Shown here one piece after another: positions 36,012 through 48,341 of a DNA stretch of 64,000 bases (its first letter is position 1; each line of letters starts with the position of its first letter). The stretch spans positions 620,001 to 684,000 of the forward strand of contig JACGCM010000018.1 of assembly GCA_014058105.1 (NCBI GenBank), written 5' to 3'. A program made the translations under genes and the position numbers. Below the pieces are notes generated by a model. It had not been told where the DNA came from and did no database searches. It saw only the letters and a program-made list of their open reading frames with translations. The DNA comes from Kingdonia uniflora. Its lineage: Eukaryota > Streptophyta > Magnoliopsida > Ranunculales > Circaeasteraceae.

Positions 36012-39000
36012 TGTAATGTCCCGGATTTTTAGGTTATTTTTTATTTTATAAAGTATTATTATTATTATTCCTATATGTTACTCGTTATGCATTCATATTA
36101 TTTCTTTTGTCAGATTTGGTGTTAGATTCCTTTTCTGTGGTTTAGGTGTTTCAGTGGTTGTTTGATCAGAAGAGGTAGAGTTTTGATGTTAGGAGCCTGT
36201 GGTTGGATCTTGGTTGGGTGCTGTTGTTGTTTTGGGCTATTCTTGTCTCTTAAGGATCATGGTGTTGTGTGGTATTGTGGGTGGCTCAGGAGGATCTCAG
36301 ATTAATTTTTGGAGTTTTTCCCAGTGGTCGTTCGAACGACTTGGCATTACTATATATATTATTTTTCATTCTCACTCCTCATTTTTCTTCTCTCTCCCTA
36401 AGCAACTTAACCCTAACTTCTTAATCCTTCTCCTCCCTTCAATTCCTCAACCGTTCTCCTTCCTTGGTTCGATTGGAGCTTGGGGGAATCACCTTCTTCC
36501 ACCGAATTTCAGGTCTTAACTCTCGTGAAAGGGTGGGCTGTAATTTTTAGATTCGGATTCGTTGGTGGGTCGTCGTTTCGTTGCGAACCATAGCCACTAC
36601 TTTAAACTCAGCTCTCTCTCACCTTCGAGGTTGGTACTCTCTCTCTCTCGTTTGAGCCGTGGTTTGTGACGATTCAGGCTTGGTGGCTGATTTCAGTTTT
36701 AGGGATTGTAATAGTGAGATGTTTGATGGGTTTTGACCATTGTTGTGATGGTGGGGTGCTTGATTTGGGTTTATTGTAGGTGTTGGCCGGTGGTGGTGAT
36801 TTCTTGGGTTGGATTGTTGGTGTTGGGTGGCTGAATTTGTTGGTTAAGAATTGATGTACCCTTGTATGATTGTGCCCATTAGGGTGGTGATTGGGGTTTG
36901 GTATAGTTAGAAAGAGGAGGTATGGTAGCTGTTCTAGATAGTAGTTGTTGCTGTTCCGGAGAAGGCTGCCTGGACCGACGATTGCTGCCGTTTTGGTTTA
37001 GATATTACTGCCCAGATTACTGTTGTTCTAGAAGAAGAGTAAGGGCTATTTTTACCCTCTTCGAACACCGGGAGAGTGATTTTTAGGCGGCTGATTCGGT
37101 GGATTTAAAGTGGCATATCTTCATGTGATTGTGGGTGATCGGAGTAGCGCAGCGTGGCATGGTAGACCGTGGGTTTCGATGCAGTTTTGTTACTAAATTT
37201 AGGTGTGGTGCTGATTTGAAACACAGTTTCAGACGGGTATCCTTTCCTGGAGTTGCGATTGGGTTCCGGGCCTTGATAGTGGTTGATGTTGTGGTGTTCC
37301 TGGTCCTTTTCGTGATTAATTTGGAGTTCCAGAAGTCAATTCGCGGAGCACATTTCTGTTGGGGTGCTGTTTGGACAGTTTCGCCGAGATTGCCGTTCCG
37401 AGCATTGTTTTGTTAGGCGAGCTTTATCTTCCTTAATAACTAGACCATTATATTGATTTGTGAGTTATTGTATCACATAGTTTATCATGTTTATTACTGT
37501 GATTATGTTAGTATATAGGATAATTGTTTAGGACACATTCACGGGTTATCCATTTAGCATACCTCAGGCGAGAGTACTTAAGGGTTTGAAAAGTTAGTAA
37601 AACCCGCGACAATGTGAGTTTAGCTACTATATTGAACCTGTAAGTTACGGTTTGTCATAGGTAGTTATTTCTCTATTGTCGTCGATGTGACGATGACTCC
37701 GGAGATTCCTCTTAGACCAATTTCATCGTAGATGGTTATTGCAAAATTTTTCTTTGTTGAGGTTGAGAATAAAGGCATTTCTTAGTGTATTGCGATGCCT
37801 TAGCGCTGCTATATATATATATGTATATAATGTATTGAGTGTAGTATTGTAGGTTAGTTATTAGGGTGCCCAGCTTGTTTCAGGGGACTTGTAACTAGGT
37901 TGATGATTTGTGGAGTTGTATGGACGGCTTGTGGTTTAGCCGCCATCTCTCTAAGATAGTGTAGCTCAGAGACTATAGTTCTCACTTTATAGTATAACAC
38001 CTTAGTTAGTTTAGGTTGCTAAATTTGGTTCCAGGGCAGTCTTGGGGCGACATAGCTTCAGTAAGACATGGTCTTCGATTCAGAGCTCATCCTCATGCCT
38101 GCTATTGTTTTGATTAGTCTTAGGACTAGTCTAGGTGTACTCTGTATTCTCGAGGCCTGGTCCTTGAGCACTGTCGTCGCGATTGGTGGTTATTTAGAAT
38201 GTTCGATTACATGTGGGTGTATGGATGGTTGTGGATGTTGAACTTCTAATAGTTTTCCTTAGGATTGTTTGCTTATCATGTTGTGACACTTATTGTCCTC
38301 ATGATTCTTAGAGCTAATCGAGCTTACTCGTAAGCCTTCCTTCCCCGGGATGAGGCTGTTAGGATTATGTTCCCTTCCATCATCTAGGAGGCAGCGAGAC
38401 AGCATGACGCAGTGAGGTACACGGCTGAGCCAGGTAGTTTATGAAGTTGTACGTCACCCGAGATGTTGGAATACGGCTGAAACCTACTGTTGAATCCGGT
38501 TCCAGTACATCCGTACTGGTGACTTATGTACATGATTAGGAGGATTATGAGACAGTTTTATTATTGGGGATTGTTGGCTACTTGTTGGACACTTGTAGGT
38601 TACCCCATGAGTACTAGTCTATGTTGACAGCTAGAGTACTGTTACATTTGATGGTAATCATATTGCTTTGAAGAATCTTAGAGACTAATGTTGTTTAGAT
38701 GTCGTGACTGTTAAGTTGCTATTTTATCTAGGTTTAGATGGTACAACTGAGTTACAGGAGGGTATCTGTGTTAGTTTTGGTTGCCACGCTCTCAGGAAGG
38801 TGGTTATCCTATTGTGTACTGGCTGTGTTAGCAGTGGTTGTATTTCAATTTTTAGGATTTTTTCTCACATCCATAGATATTATATTTTCTCCTTATCTTA
38901 CTGCGATTGGATACATAAATAACTCCGCATCAGCTGACCCTCGAGAGGTTCAGTGATTCCTTAAATCGGGTTAAAATAAAAGGTGGGTCCAGGATGGATA

Positions 39001-40469
39001 CTATTATACCTAGTCACCCATTCGGGAGTGTGGGATGGTATGAGACAGTATTTACAATCTGGTACAGGGCTTATTCTGGAGGTTGAAATGCCTTGGAATG
39101 GATAAATAGTTCGGACGTTGGCTCCGTGGGATTTAGTAGATTGATGTACTATTCTCATAGTCCTGTCGAGCTAGTGCAGTACATCGTACCCTTGTATCCG
39201 ACAATATTCGATAAGGTAAATCTTTTTTCAGCAGTTGTCAGCCCATTTTAGTCTTGGGGGCTAGCCCTTTGGGTTGACATCACTAAATCATTCTGCATTA
39301 TAATGCATCATCATCAACATCATCATCAAGCATATCATTGCATCTCTGCATACTTCCAATTCGTAGGTTCTTCTGATAGAAATCCTTAACCCTTTCTGCA
39401 TTAAGTTTAATATAGAATCTTCTGCACTTGGGATAATTATAAGATTATCTTTTTCCATCATATCATCATTATAACATATCATTGTATTGGGGTAATTATG
39501 GGATTATCCTTGATCCTCATATTCCTCCGCTTATTAAATTCCTCTTCTCCTAATTGTTTTATGGTGTAATTAGATTCATCTTCCTTCTGCATATCCCTCC
39601 CCTCTCTACATCTATTCATCCCTCTTCAACATCTGATTTAAGTTTGTAGGTTAATTGGTCTGGTTGGTTGCTGTGATTTTTAGGCTGGTATTTGGTTGTG
39701 GGAGATCTTGTTTAGCTTGTGGCAGCTTTGGGGTTGTGCTTGGTTGGGGTTTGGATAACCCGGTTGGGTTGTAGTTGGCCGAGGGTTGTTTACCCTCGTA
39801 TGTTATTGTATTCCTGAGGTAAGTTAGTTGCTTGTGGCACTGAGGGCCACGGTAGTGATTAGAGCGTAGTTAGTAGTCCTTGGGACTGGAGTGCAGTTAT
39901 ACCCTTAACACTCCTTTGCTCGAGATATGTATGTATATATATTTATAGTATAGTTAAGTATAATCTTTAGACTAGTTATGTACCTATTAAATACCTATTA
40001 GACATCCTTGGTATATGTATATATTATTTATCGTTAGATGTTATTATATCCTATTATCATTATTATATCCATCTCATTGATTAGTATAATCGTTTAGCTA
40101 TTCTTGGGAGTTAGTGAGCTCGTTGTTTGCTCACTCTCACATCCCCCTTTCAGCGGTAGGTTGTTCCAGGTTTTAGTTACCGCTGTGATGATCTTTGTGA
40201 AGCTGAGCTGGAGGCTCATTCTCTAGTTATTACTGTTAGGCTTGTTGCGTTGAGGTTTATAAAACCTTACGTTTAGATATTTGTTATCTTAGTCTTCTTC
40301 TGTTTCTATTTTCCTTATTACTCTATTGTGATACTGTTGTAAATGACTGGGCCAAATTTTTTCTACGGCTCAGTAATTCGTGGGGCGAATCTATGGATTC
40401 CCCAACCTGTACATCCTCGAATCTCAGTTATTGGTCTAGCTACCGATTACAGGATTTTGGGGCGTGACA
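36012..40469. mobile_element. solo LTR (4.46 kb) with perfect 5-bp target duplication
   Basis: Begins TGTAATGTCCCGGATT and ends GGGGCGTGACA, ends typical of plant chromovirus (Tekay/Del type) LTRs. Flanked by TTATC at 36007-36011 and at 40470-40474. No gag-pol inside. A TATA-like ctatatatatta near 36350 with a gtcgttcgaacgac palindrome 30 bp before it fits a U3 promoter, leaving about 4 kb of R-U5. Short ORFs in it (36199, 37129, 38704) have no recognisable domain. Alternative: an unusual non-coding element with these termini. Confidence 0.75.
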
Positions 40470-40474
40470 TTATC

Positions 40475-40492
40475 ATTGGAGTAAGAAACTAA
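40475..40492 (+). repeat. 5' LTR of element E, second piece
   Basis: attggagtaagaaactaa corresponds to attgatgtgagaaactaa at 47276-47293 of the 3' LTR. Lies between the solo LTR duplication and the CACTA element. Confidence 0.8.
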
Positions 40493-41076
40493 CACTATAA
40501 GAAAAAATACATATAATAGCAATCAAAAACCGCTATGAAAAGCTAAGATAACATTTTTCATCTGCTCTATTATGTAATGTTATCCTTTTTTCAATTGCAT
40601 TTTTACGCATGCTATAAAAGCATAGCATTCTAAGAATGCAATTGGAAACTTTTTAATAGCTATTGTTGAAGGATGCTGTTTGCTTATAATAACAGTCAAA
40701 AACTGCTATGGAAATGTTACGATTACATTTTCTGTATGCTGCAATATGCAATGCAATCCTTTTTATAATAGTTTTTTTCTGCATGATATTTAAAGCGTTT
40801 TTAACACCGTTTACTGGTTGCTATTGTTTACTTCACATAACATTTACATAATGTTATTACAAATCGACAATAGATAGTATTTACTTTGTGCTATTGAAAC
40901 TCAATCAATACCATTTAGTAAACATTATCGTCTAGATATAATAGCATTTGTAAGCACCACCATATATTACTTATATTAATAATATTTATTTTACAGGTAT
41001 TTTGTAATATATTATGCCAAAAATAATAATAAATACAAAAAATTGTAATACTTTTATTTCTGCTACAATAATCAAG

Positions 41077-41147
41077 CGGATCCCAATGGATTCGAACCAT
41101 CATCTTCTCAAACTATGAGTGCTCTTACCGATTTAAGATATAGATCC
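41077..41147 (-). tRNA. tRNA-like sequence, degenerate (pseudo-tRNA or SINE head)
   Basis: 71 nt with acceptor pairing GGATCT/GGATCC-type, D-stem TCTT/AAGA, and a perfect T arm with GGTTCGAATCC (B box). The anticodon stem pairs only partly. Source tRNA not identified. Not expected to be a working tRNA. Confidence 0.4.
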
Positions 41148-41337
41148 ATCAACATACAAGTACAATTCATTTAAGTACTTAACCTTGTTGAAGATAACTA
41201 ATAACTCAAATATCTTCAATAACTAATACTTAATAAAATCCTAAACACTCTACTTATATCAAGTAACAAAAAAATATACAGATGTACACATACACTGATA
41301 GAATACCCAATTATCTAAAGAAGTGACTAAAATCTAC

Positions 41338-42545
41338 CTTTGTACGTAAGGGCTTTCGGAATGGCCCCACTTTTTCTTAATTTTTTCAAAGTACTTGTTG
41401 ACGAGTTGATACTTTTTTTATCGCAGCATTACCTTTTAACAAACAAAAACCTGCAAGATTTTATTGCAAATATAATCCCATAGTAGATCTTGATTTTTAG
41501 AAGACAGAGACCATGTATTTCATTAAGTATCTATTAATGATTTCATTAATGATACTCTAGTCTAAATTTTAAAGTAATAGGACCACATAACTTCAGCATC
41601 TAGAGCAGTCGTTCTCAACTCAGCAAATTTTATTCTATACATTTGTATTGATCATACTATGAAAAATTAAGTATTATACATTTGTATTGATCATACTATG
41701 AAGATTAAAGTATTATGCATTTGTATTGATCATACTATGAAAAATTAAGTATACTCGTTACCCTATTCCATGCTCGGACTAATATAATTGCATGTAATTT
41801 AAGATATTTGAAAGAACAAATTGGTATGAAGTAATTATCTAAGAGTCTAAGACATGCCAATATGAAATATAAAATTTTCCATAAGAAGGAGAATTTGATA
41901 TTCTTTTGAGGAGATATGCTTTAGAATATATGTGAACATGACTTGGGACTATCTAAATGACTTGGACCTGTCGATAACCAAATTGAGGACCTACAATACC
42001 TCCATTGCTAGTCCGTAAGTTGCTCCATTAGGTTTTGGACCACTCTTTTTCATCTGATCCAATGCCCAAGATACTCCTTTTCACTGATGAGAGGAGACAT
42101 ATGCATTCACTACTTGGAAATTATAGGTAAATTACTTAGGTGCAAATGTGAACTATAATAACTCTTGGACAATATAACTATGATGATGACTTCTTACAGC
42201 ATTAAACACAATAACATCAGGCTCAATGCATGGATCCCAGTTCTTACGGCGTGTATGTTTAATTCTTTTAGAAGGTTTCTGCCACATATACTCCACAACA
42301 TTCATAAGTTCTTTCACAAGACCAGCTTGACCGAGTGTAACAGAAATGTTATGGTATACAACCATGTCAGGATAAATATGGTAATCTTCCTGGAAAAAGA
42401 AATTATAACTAACTACCAAAACCAAAAAACATGGACCCAACATTCTAATAGGACATGCCATTACCAGCATTAAGTTGAAAATAACTAACGCTTCACTGGG
42501 CATTCGTGCCTTCCTAAGAACTGCTAAGAGCTTTGTATAAACAAA
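41338..42545 (-). pseudogene. captured PPR gene fragment inside the CACTA element
   Basis: Four exon pieces read on the - strand. 42545-42465: FVYTKLLAVLRKARMPSEAL, ending FNLML at a GT donor. 42389 to about 42200: EDYHIYPDMVVYHNIS, VTLGQAGLVKELMNVVEY, KPSKRIKHTRRKNWDP, EPDVIVFNAV. About 42118-42000: SSHQ-stop-KGVSWALDQMKKSG, GATYGLAME, then GT. About 41438-41338: YQLVNKYFEKIKKSG (1-nt shift) and IPKALTYK, then GT. The order and wording match a plant PPR protein of the EMB2279 type, which acts on organelle RNA. Introns are kept, so capture was at DNA level. Possible further exon pieces lie at 43260-43570 (RDLLEDNSIQIRSPS), less certain. Confidence 0.75.
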
Positions 42546-45060
42546 TCTACAAGTAAAATAACCATATCAAGAACACAATTTTGCTTCTATCAATGAACGA
42601 TTTCCCTAAAGCAGCCAGATATATTTCTTAGGGAAAAACTGTAGTTGTACTTATAAAAAAAAATACACTAAAGCAACCGGATATAAGAAATGCCTACTTT
42701 TCTGAAGTTTGTTTTTGCTCCAATTGTAAACCCATTTCATAACAGATAACACATTGCCCTAACCTCCACGAACCTAACTATGTCCACCAACGATTTTAAG
42801 TAGATTTTGGATGTGACACCTAATGAATTCAGCAGTCAATATATTGATAAATACAGAACATAAACTTCAAATTAAATAAGAAAATATGTGAAAATGTAAC
42901 TATGTTACACTATGTTTTCCGCATGCATATTGCGAAGGTGCCAAGTAATTCTCATATGGCTATGTTATCTACACTTTTCATTCACAAGTAGCATACCTCA
43001 TGCATATGGCTAATTCTTATAGTAAATATATTTATGAATATAAAATGCTAGCTGAAAATTTTAAAGTACATATGTTAGGTATATACTTTTTCCAAATATC
43101 ATAAGCGACTAATATAATGTAACTACTCTATGATATAATATACTTGACAAAAAATAATCATAAAAAAAAAGGTATTAATAAGTATCTTGATTCAAGATAA
43201 TCATCAAGCAAGCACAAGAAATTCAAAATGTAGTATTAAATAGCTCGTGTACAATGGTAGTTGAGTTCTCATTTTGTAACGATGGAGATCTGATTTGGAT
43301 GCTGTTATCTTCAAGCAAGTCACGGAAGTCCCAAACTTGGGTAACAGACCTGAACTTTCCAAATCAAGAATACTATTCTTTAAAAGCTTATCCAGCGTTG
43401 AATATTTTCCAGGTAATATTTCTCTGAAGGGGCTCAACTGAAATTTTCTTTTTGTTTTCACAATTACAGCTGGTTTCCAATGGATAGATCAAAATGTTGC
43501 TGAAGGAGGCACAAAAATGAAAATGGTGGTCTGGGAAAACAATCACTTTTATAGTAATGAATATCTTATCCAAGATTTTGGTCCTACTCTTTTATCACTT
43601 GATCGGCTAAAGATTATAGATCACTAAGGACTATAAGCCATTAACTTCAAAGTGGCATTTATAAACTTTAACTTCTATTATTGCTATTTTTGATTTATCA
43701 GACTATAAAATAGGAAAGCTTACACTTTCATTGTTGTTAATGGATTATGATGTAATGATTTAGTTATAATGGAACATGTTACTTCTAATTGGGAATAGAA
43801 CAAAAAAATTAACCTTTCAATAAATATATTTCAATCGAAATAGGAATCCTGTCCGTAGAACTTTCAGCCCCACCTTCTCCTTTACAAACTTCTTGTTTCA
43901 CATCCATGTTGTAAACGTATTTATAGGTGGATATATAACAAAATAAAACTTAATCCCAAAATCAAACATATAAATCAAAAACCTAAACCTACTTTCTGGG
44001 AATTTTTCAACTATTGAAAATTAGGGCTAACATACTTATAGTCAATACTTAGAAAATTAAACACAAAATAAATTGCAAAGAAAAATACATAAGAAATCCA
44101 AATTAATTTCAGCAATTACAATAGTAGTAGCTAATAATTAAGTTGACAAATGCAGCTCTTCAGAGTTGTTCAACCTATTACATCTTGATTATTGTCACAT
44201 GGTATTTAACAAAATAACAAAAGCCATCATAAAGACAAAAAAACAAACAAACACAAAAATTAGTTTATCATATCACAGGTTTTGCTCAACTCTTTACTTA
44301 TACACAAAAATTAGTTAATGCATTCTCTGGCCATCATATTGACAAATTAGATACTATATCCAATGATTCCAAAACCTTAATATACCAACTACAAAATTTA
44401 TGTCGACTAAAATCTAAATAGGATCCCTCAAACTTACTTCAATGTAAAGCCCATAAATCACCATGAACTTAAATTCTTCCAAACAAATCAAAAATCTCCA
44501 AAACTAGAGAGTTTATTTTGAAGCATTACTCACCTAACTTAAACCTATATCTAGAAAGGAACAAAACCTCTAAATACCCACAAATCCTTGAACTTTTAGC
44601 AATGAGAAACAATTACAAAGCCTAAATAAAAAACTCACCTTAATTCTTCAATGCCGAGTACAACTTGTACATATCAATGTGGCAAATCGAACTCAATGTT
44701 TGTAAGGGCATGAAATCGAACTTACCAAAGCTAAATTGGAAGAGAAATCAAATCAGGGAACACCTCACAAAAGCCTCTTTAAACCTAATGGAATCATTAG
44801 CAATAGGGAAGATTCAAAATTGGAGAAAATGAGATGGAATAAGAGGAAGAGAAGCCTTATTTTGGGGGGAAAAATGGGGAGAGATGAGGGAGAGAGGAGA
44901 AATGTATAGAGTTTGATTAAAGTAGTCCTCAACATTCCATCATGTTTTACTACGAAAACATGAGTTATAATGGCATTAACATATAAAATGCTATTAATGA
45001 TCACTTATGATAGCATTTCACAATTATGCTATAGAAAAAATGCTATCAAATGTTATTTTT
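42546..45060. other. rest of CACTA interior
   Basis: Mostly AT-rich sequence, plausibly introns and 5' flank of the captured PPR gene. 43260-43570 contains possible exon remnants on the - strand. I find no transposase motif. Confidence 0.45.
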
Positions 45061-45069
45061 CATGTAGTG

Positions 45070-45100
45070 TAAGTTCGATTCCTGAATTTAGGCTCTTACA
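45070..45100 (+). repeat. 5' LTR of element E, third piece
   Basis: taagttcgattcctgaattt...ctcttaca equals the last 30 bp of the 3' LTR (ends ctcttgca). Confidence 0.85.
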
Positions 45101-45101
45101 T

Positions 45102-45119
45102 TTGGCACTATCTATGGGA
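45102..45119 (+). promoter_or_regulatory. primer-binding site of element E
   Basis: TTGGCACTATCTATGGGAG follows the LTR end. It is the plant gypsy site TTGGCGCCGTCTGTGGGAA with CG->CA/TG-type changes. Confidence 0.7.
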
Positions 45120-46080
45120 GCGACAAGATTCGCCATATATATCAAATCCAACAGTTACTAATAAATTTTATGAATCTATAAGCTCGACAGTCGACCACAT
45201 TATGAAGCTCTTCGCCAACTTTCTGTTTAAGCTTATCCTCAAGTTCATTACCTGATTAAAGCTCAATCCTAATACCATCTCATTGGCCAAAGTTGATGAT
45301 CGATCACATTATTAAGCTCTTCAGCAATTTTTAAACTACGCTCCATGTTTGACCTCAATGAGCTCAATGCTTGACCTCTGTTTTAGACTTAATGGTCGAC
45401 CTCAGCTTCAGACTCAATGCTTAACCTCATTATTAATTTTTTCAGCAGCTCTTAACTAAGCTCGACGATTAATGACATTATTAAGCTCTTCACTAGCTTT
45501 CAATTAAGCTTCATGTTTGACCTCATACCTCATTATTAATCTTTTTGCCAGCTCTTAATTCAAGCTCATTAGCAAGATCGTATCCAATAAAGTACTCGAG
45601 GTCGAGGTACTCGAGGCCATTACAAATTATTATCGAGCTCATATCCAATATGGTGCTCGACGTTTGGGTATTCAAGGCAGTTAAATTTATTTTCAAGACG
45701 AATGCACAAGCACAAAACTCACGCTTATCATTAGATAAAAGCTTATTGCCAACTCTTTGTCAAGATCAATGCTCGAGCTTATAACTTAAAGCTCATCGCC
45801 AGGTCAATAATTGGTTCATCCAATTTGACCGAAAGAAGCCACTGCTTGCTTGCTACATAATCCAAAGGCATTTGACTCACTCAGTAGAACTGAGTCATGC
45901 TCGAGGTCTGCACAAAAGCCATTGCTTTTTTCATAAATAAACTTAAGGCATTTAACCTACTCAGTTAAGTTGAGTCATGCACGAGGTTGACATAGAATCT
46001 ACTTCTTGCTTCCTCTAACATACAAATCCCATGTATTTGATTTGGTCAATCAACTTAAATCATACTTGGGGGCGAGCTCG
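45120..46080 (+). other. internal region of element E, repeat-rich, non-coding
   Basis: Irregular repeats of ttaagctcttcagc, agctcaatgcttgacctc and ctcgaggtcgaggta-like motifs. The phrase catacttgggggcgagctcg near 46065 resembles the unit core of the 193-bp array of element A, indicating a Tat 3' region origin. No gag or pol. Confidence 0.55.
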
Positions 46081-46491
46081 ACCAGCATATTACAGGTTAA
46101 CAATTGGTAAATCAAATTCGACCAACATACTACAGATCAACAATTAGTTTATCCAATTCAACTAACATATTAGAAAAGAGCAATTATTTCATCCAATTAG
46201 GCCGACACATTACAGGTCAATAATTGGTTCATCCCATTCGACCAATATTTTAAAGGTTAATGATTTGTTCATCCTATTCGACCAACATATTACTGGTCAA
46301 TGATTAGTTCATCCCAATCGACCAACATATTACAGGTCAACAATTTATTCCTCCAATTCGACCAACACATTATTTAAAAATTAATTCGTCCATCCCATTC
46401 GACCGACATATTATAGGTCGATAACAGGTTTATCCAAATTGGCCAACATCTTACAAGCTATCAATTGGTTTACCCAATTTGACCAAAGCTT
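46081..46491 (+). repeat. tandem repeat, 40 bp unit, 10 copies, in element E
   Basis: Unit core accaacatattacaggtcaa starts at 46081, 46121, 46161, 46201, 46241, 46281, 46321, 46361, 46402, 46442 and (partial) 46482: a nearly exact 40-bp period over 400 bp despite point mutations. Lies between PBS and polypurine tract where a Tat element has its 3' spacer. Confidence 0.92.
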
Positions 46492-46806
46492 GGGAACAGC
46501 CTTAAAGATCTTATATTTCTTCTAATAGTTAATACAAAACCCTCAAGTATTAGACTTGATCAATAGACTTGAATCATACTCAAGGTCGACATTGAAACCT
46601 TTTACTAGTTTTTCTACTTATACAAACTTCAAGTAATAGATTTAGTCAATCGACGTAAATCATACTCAGGGGTAACCTTAAAGCCTTAAATTCCCAAAGG
46701 AAAGCATTGACGACATCGGTAATGACTGCACCAGAATGAAGATAGAAGTGTCAAGTAACGGATATTTGAAAAACTTTTCAACCAAAGCCACTTATGCTTT
46801 CAGTTG

Positions 46807-46817
46807 AGAGGGGGCGA
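46807..46817 (+). promoter_or_regulatory. polypurine tract of element E
   Basis: GAGAGGGGGCGA directly before TGTAAGAGCC. Confidence 0.75.
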
Positions 46818-46818
46818 T

Positions 46819-47321
46819 TGTAAGAGCCAATTTCGATTCACAAGCTCAAGTCTTAGCTTCGACCAACATATATTTACTCGACCTCATCAACATACGATAG
46901 TGTGGCACATTTATGGTACATTATGAGGCTGTTATAAAGATGAAAAGTCACTCATGCAATTATACAACCGTTACGAAGATGCCTTATAGCTATTTTTATA
47001 ATGTCCTTCATTAAAAGGAAAAATTTTCCATGAAACATTCATAATATGAGACCTATAAATAAGAGCAAAAAAGAATAGATAAGGGGGAAATTTTTTCTAT
47101 CTTAAAGTTCTAAGCAACACTACCTAAAATACTCTTTATAATAAGTAGTCACTTAATTAATAACATTATTATTTTTAAATCCTTACAAGAGGTCATGGTT
47201 TTTACCTATTCAAAGGTTTCCACGCTAAATCTCATGTATTAATAGTTATTTGTTATTACTAGTGTGCTGCTCATCATTGATGTGAGAAACTAAGTTCGAG
47301 TTCTGAATTTAGGCTCTTGCA
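46819..47321 (+). repeat. 3' LTR of element E (503 bp)
   Basis: TGTAAGAGCC ... GGCTCTTGCA, with 9 of 10 terminal bases forming an inverted repeat. Contains acctataaataagag (TATA region) at about 47051. Followed by tctctca, then LINE sequence. Confidence 0.85.
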
Positions 47322-48341
47322 TCTCTCATCCCCAATAGTATGGAGAATCACATCACTTTTATTTTCCATGTTCTTTAGGATATTTCTCCAAAATTAAGAG
47401 TAATCTTTTGGGGTCTTCATGATCCAAAAAGTCGTTATTTCTAATCAAGTTGTCATTTATCCATCTATTCCAGCGTAAAATTTTGTCAGCCACAATTCTT
47501 CAAATAAACCTTAGAGTAGTTATTTTTCCATTTATTCCCATTCCCCCCTCCCCCCACCAACCCCCATTTCTCTAAGCAATAGGTAAGCAACACTTTGTCC
47601 AACTAACCATGGGTGATCAGCCCCTCCCCTTAAGTCTCTTTTTGCATATAGACTCCTAAAGGTCAAGAATAGACTAAGGTTACTTGTAAATTGAGTTCAG
47701 GTATTTGTACAAACTACATAAATCTGCCTTAGGAATACAAGCCTTCTGTATAAGATACAAATTTTCTCTTCCCTCTTTGGACCCTCTACTAAAACCTTTC
47801 CACAAGGGGAAGGAAATCAGGGGCTTTTATTCTATTAAAGATCAAAGGTAGCCCCAGATATTTAATGGGAAACTTTCCAATTTCACATTCTACCAATCCC
47901 ACAACCTATAGTAGCACTGATGACATCTTCATCTGTATTTTCCAAGCCAACCCCAAACACTTATCGCTTTTCAATATTAATCTGCAAACCTGCAAACGCA
48001 TTGAGTATGTTTAAAATTATTAAGAATTTAGGGGTAGTGATACAACTCATAATCCATCCAATGAATCTTCTAGGAAACTGAAACTAGGCAAGAATCACCT
48101 TAATTGTTTCCTAGCTAACCATAACATAAGCATTCCACCTGTTGGCTGTGCATCTTTTGCTACCACCTTTCCTATAATAATTCCTAACAATCTCATGGGT
48201 AAGCATAATATTATTAGATATATTTATGCCATAAATAAAAGCAGATTGGTTAGGGCTAATAATCTTATACATAACAACTTTTAACCTGTTGGTCAAAACT
48301 TTAAATATGATCTTGTAGAAAATAGTGCAGCAAGATTTGAA
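47322..48341 (-). pseudogene. LINE piece 3 (RT core and downstream)
   Basis: On the - strand: [39 protein letters not shown] at 48340-48150, then IGKFPIKYLGLPL at 47880-47840, a diagnostic LINE RT-thumb motif, and WGLVGGGGGNGNKWKN-like sequence (GGLG.. region) to 47340. Ends with ggggatgaga where element E inserted. Stops and shifts present. Confidence 0.75.

Larger units (their letters stand above)
40493..45069. mobile_element. CACTA (En/Spm) transposon carrying PPR gene exons, non-autonomous
   Basis: Left end CACTATAAGAAAAAATA; right end, read inward, CACTACATGAAAAATAA. Three-bp target duplication TAA on both sides (40490-40492; 45070-45072). Subterminal regions repeat short motifs such as ataatagc and ctgctat, as CACTA subterminal repeats do. 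No transposase ORF is present. The interior contains exons and introns of a pentatricopeptide repeat gene and a tRNA-like sequence. It would move only with transposase supplied in trans. Confidence 0.85.
35555..47321 (+). mobile_element. Tat-derived non-autonomous LTR element E, with two nested insertions
   Basis: 5' LTR in three pieces (35555-36011, 40475-40492, 45070-45100) whose sum (~505 bp) equals the intact 3' LTR 46819-47321 (503 bp). A PBS follows at 45102 and a polypurine tract precedes 46819. Internal sequence is only 1.7 kb, has no gag or pol, and consists of the repeat-rich 3' region of a Tat element. Inserted in the LINE; flank tctca on the left and tc-tctca on the right fit a 5-bp duplication with a 2-nt TC slip. 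Confidence 0.8.

Noticed and set aside
37800..37830. Simple (TA)n run, and similar runs at 2226 and ATC repeats at 39306
   Set aside because: Ordinary microsatellites, too short to report as separate features.
36199..38956. Several 60-106 aa ORFs inside the long LTR
   Set aside because: Hydrophobic or low-complexity, overlapping in different frames, no domain, and located within an LTR.
41077..41147. Functional tRNA gene
   Set aside because: Length and T arm fit, but the anticodon stem pairs poorly and no canonical anticodon can be assigned; kept only as a tRNA-like remnant.
42153..42545. Active host PPR gene
   Set aside because: Exons contain a stop and a frameshift, the gene lacks most repeats, and it is enclosed by CACTA termini with a target duplication.
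46081..46491. CRISPR-like regular spacing of repeats
   Set aside because: The 40-bp units are contiguous tandem copies without unique spacers, in a plant retroelement; not a CRISPR array.
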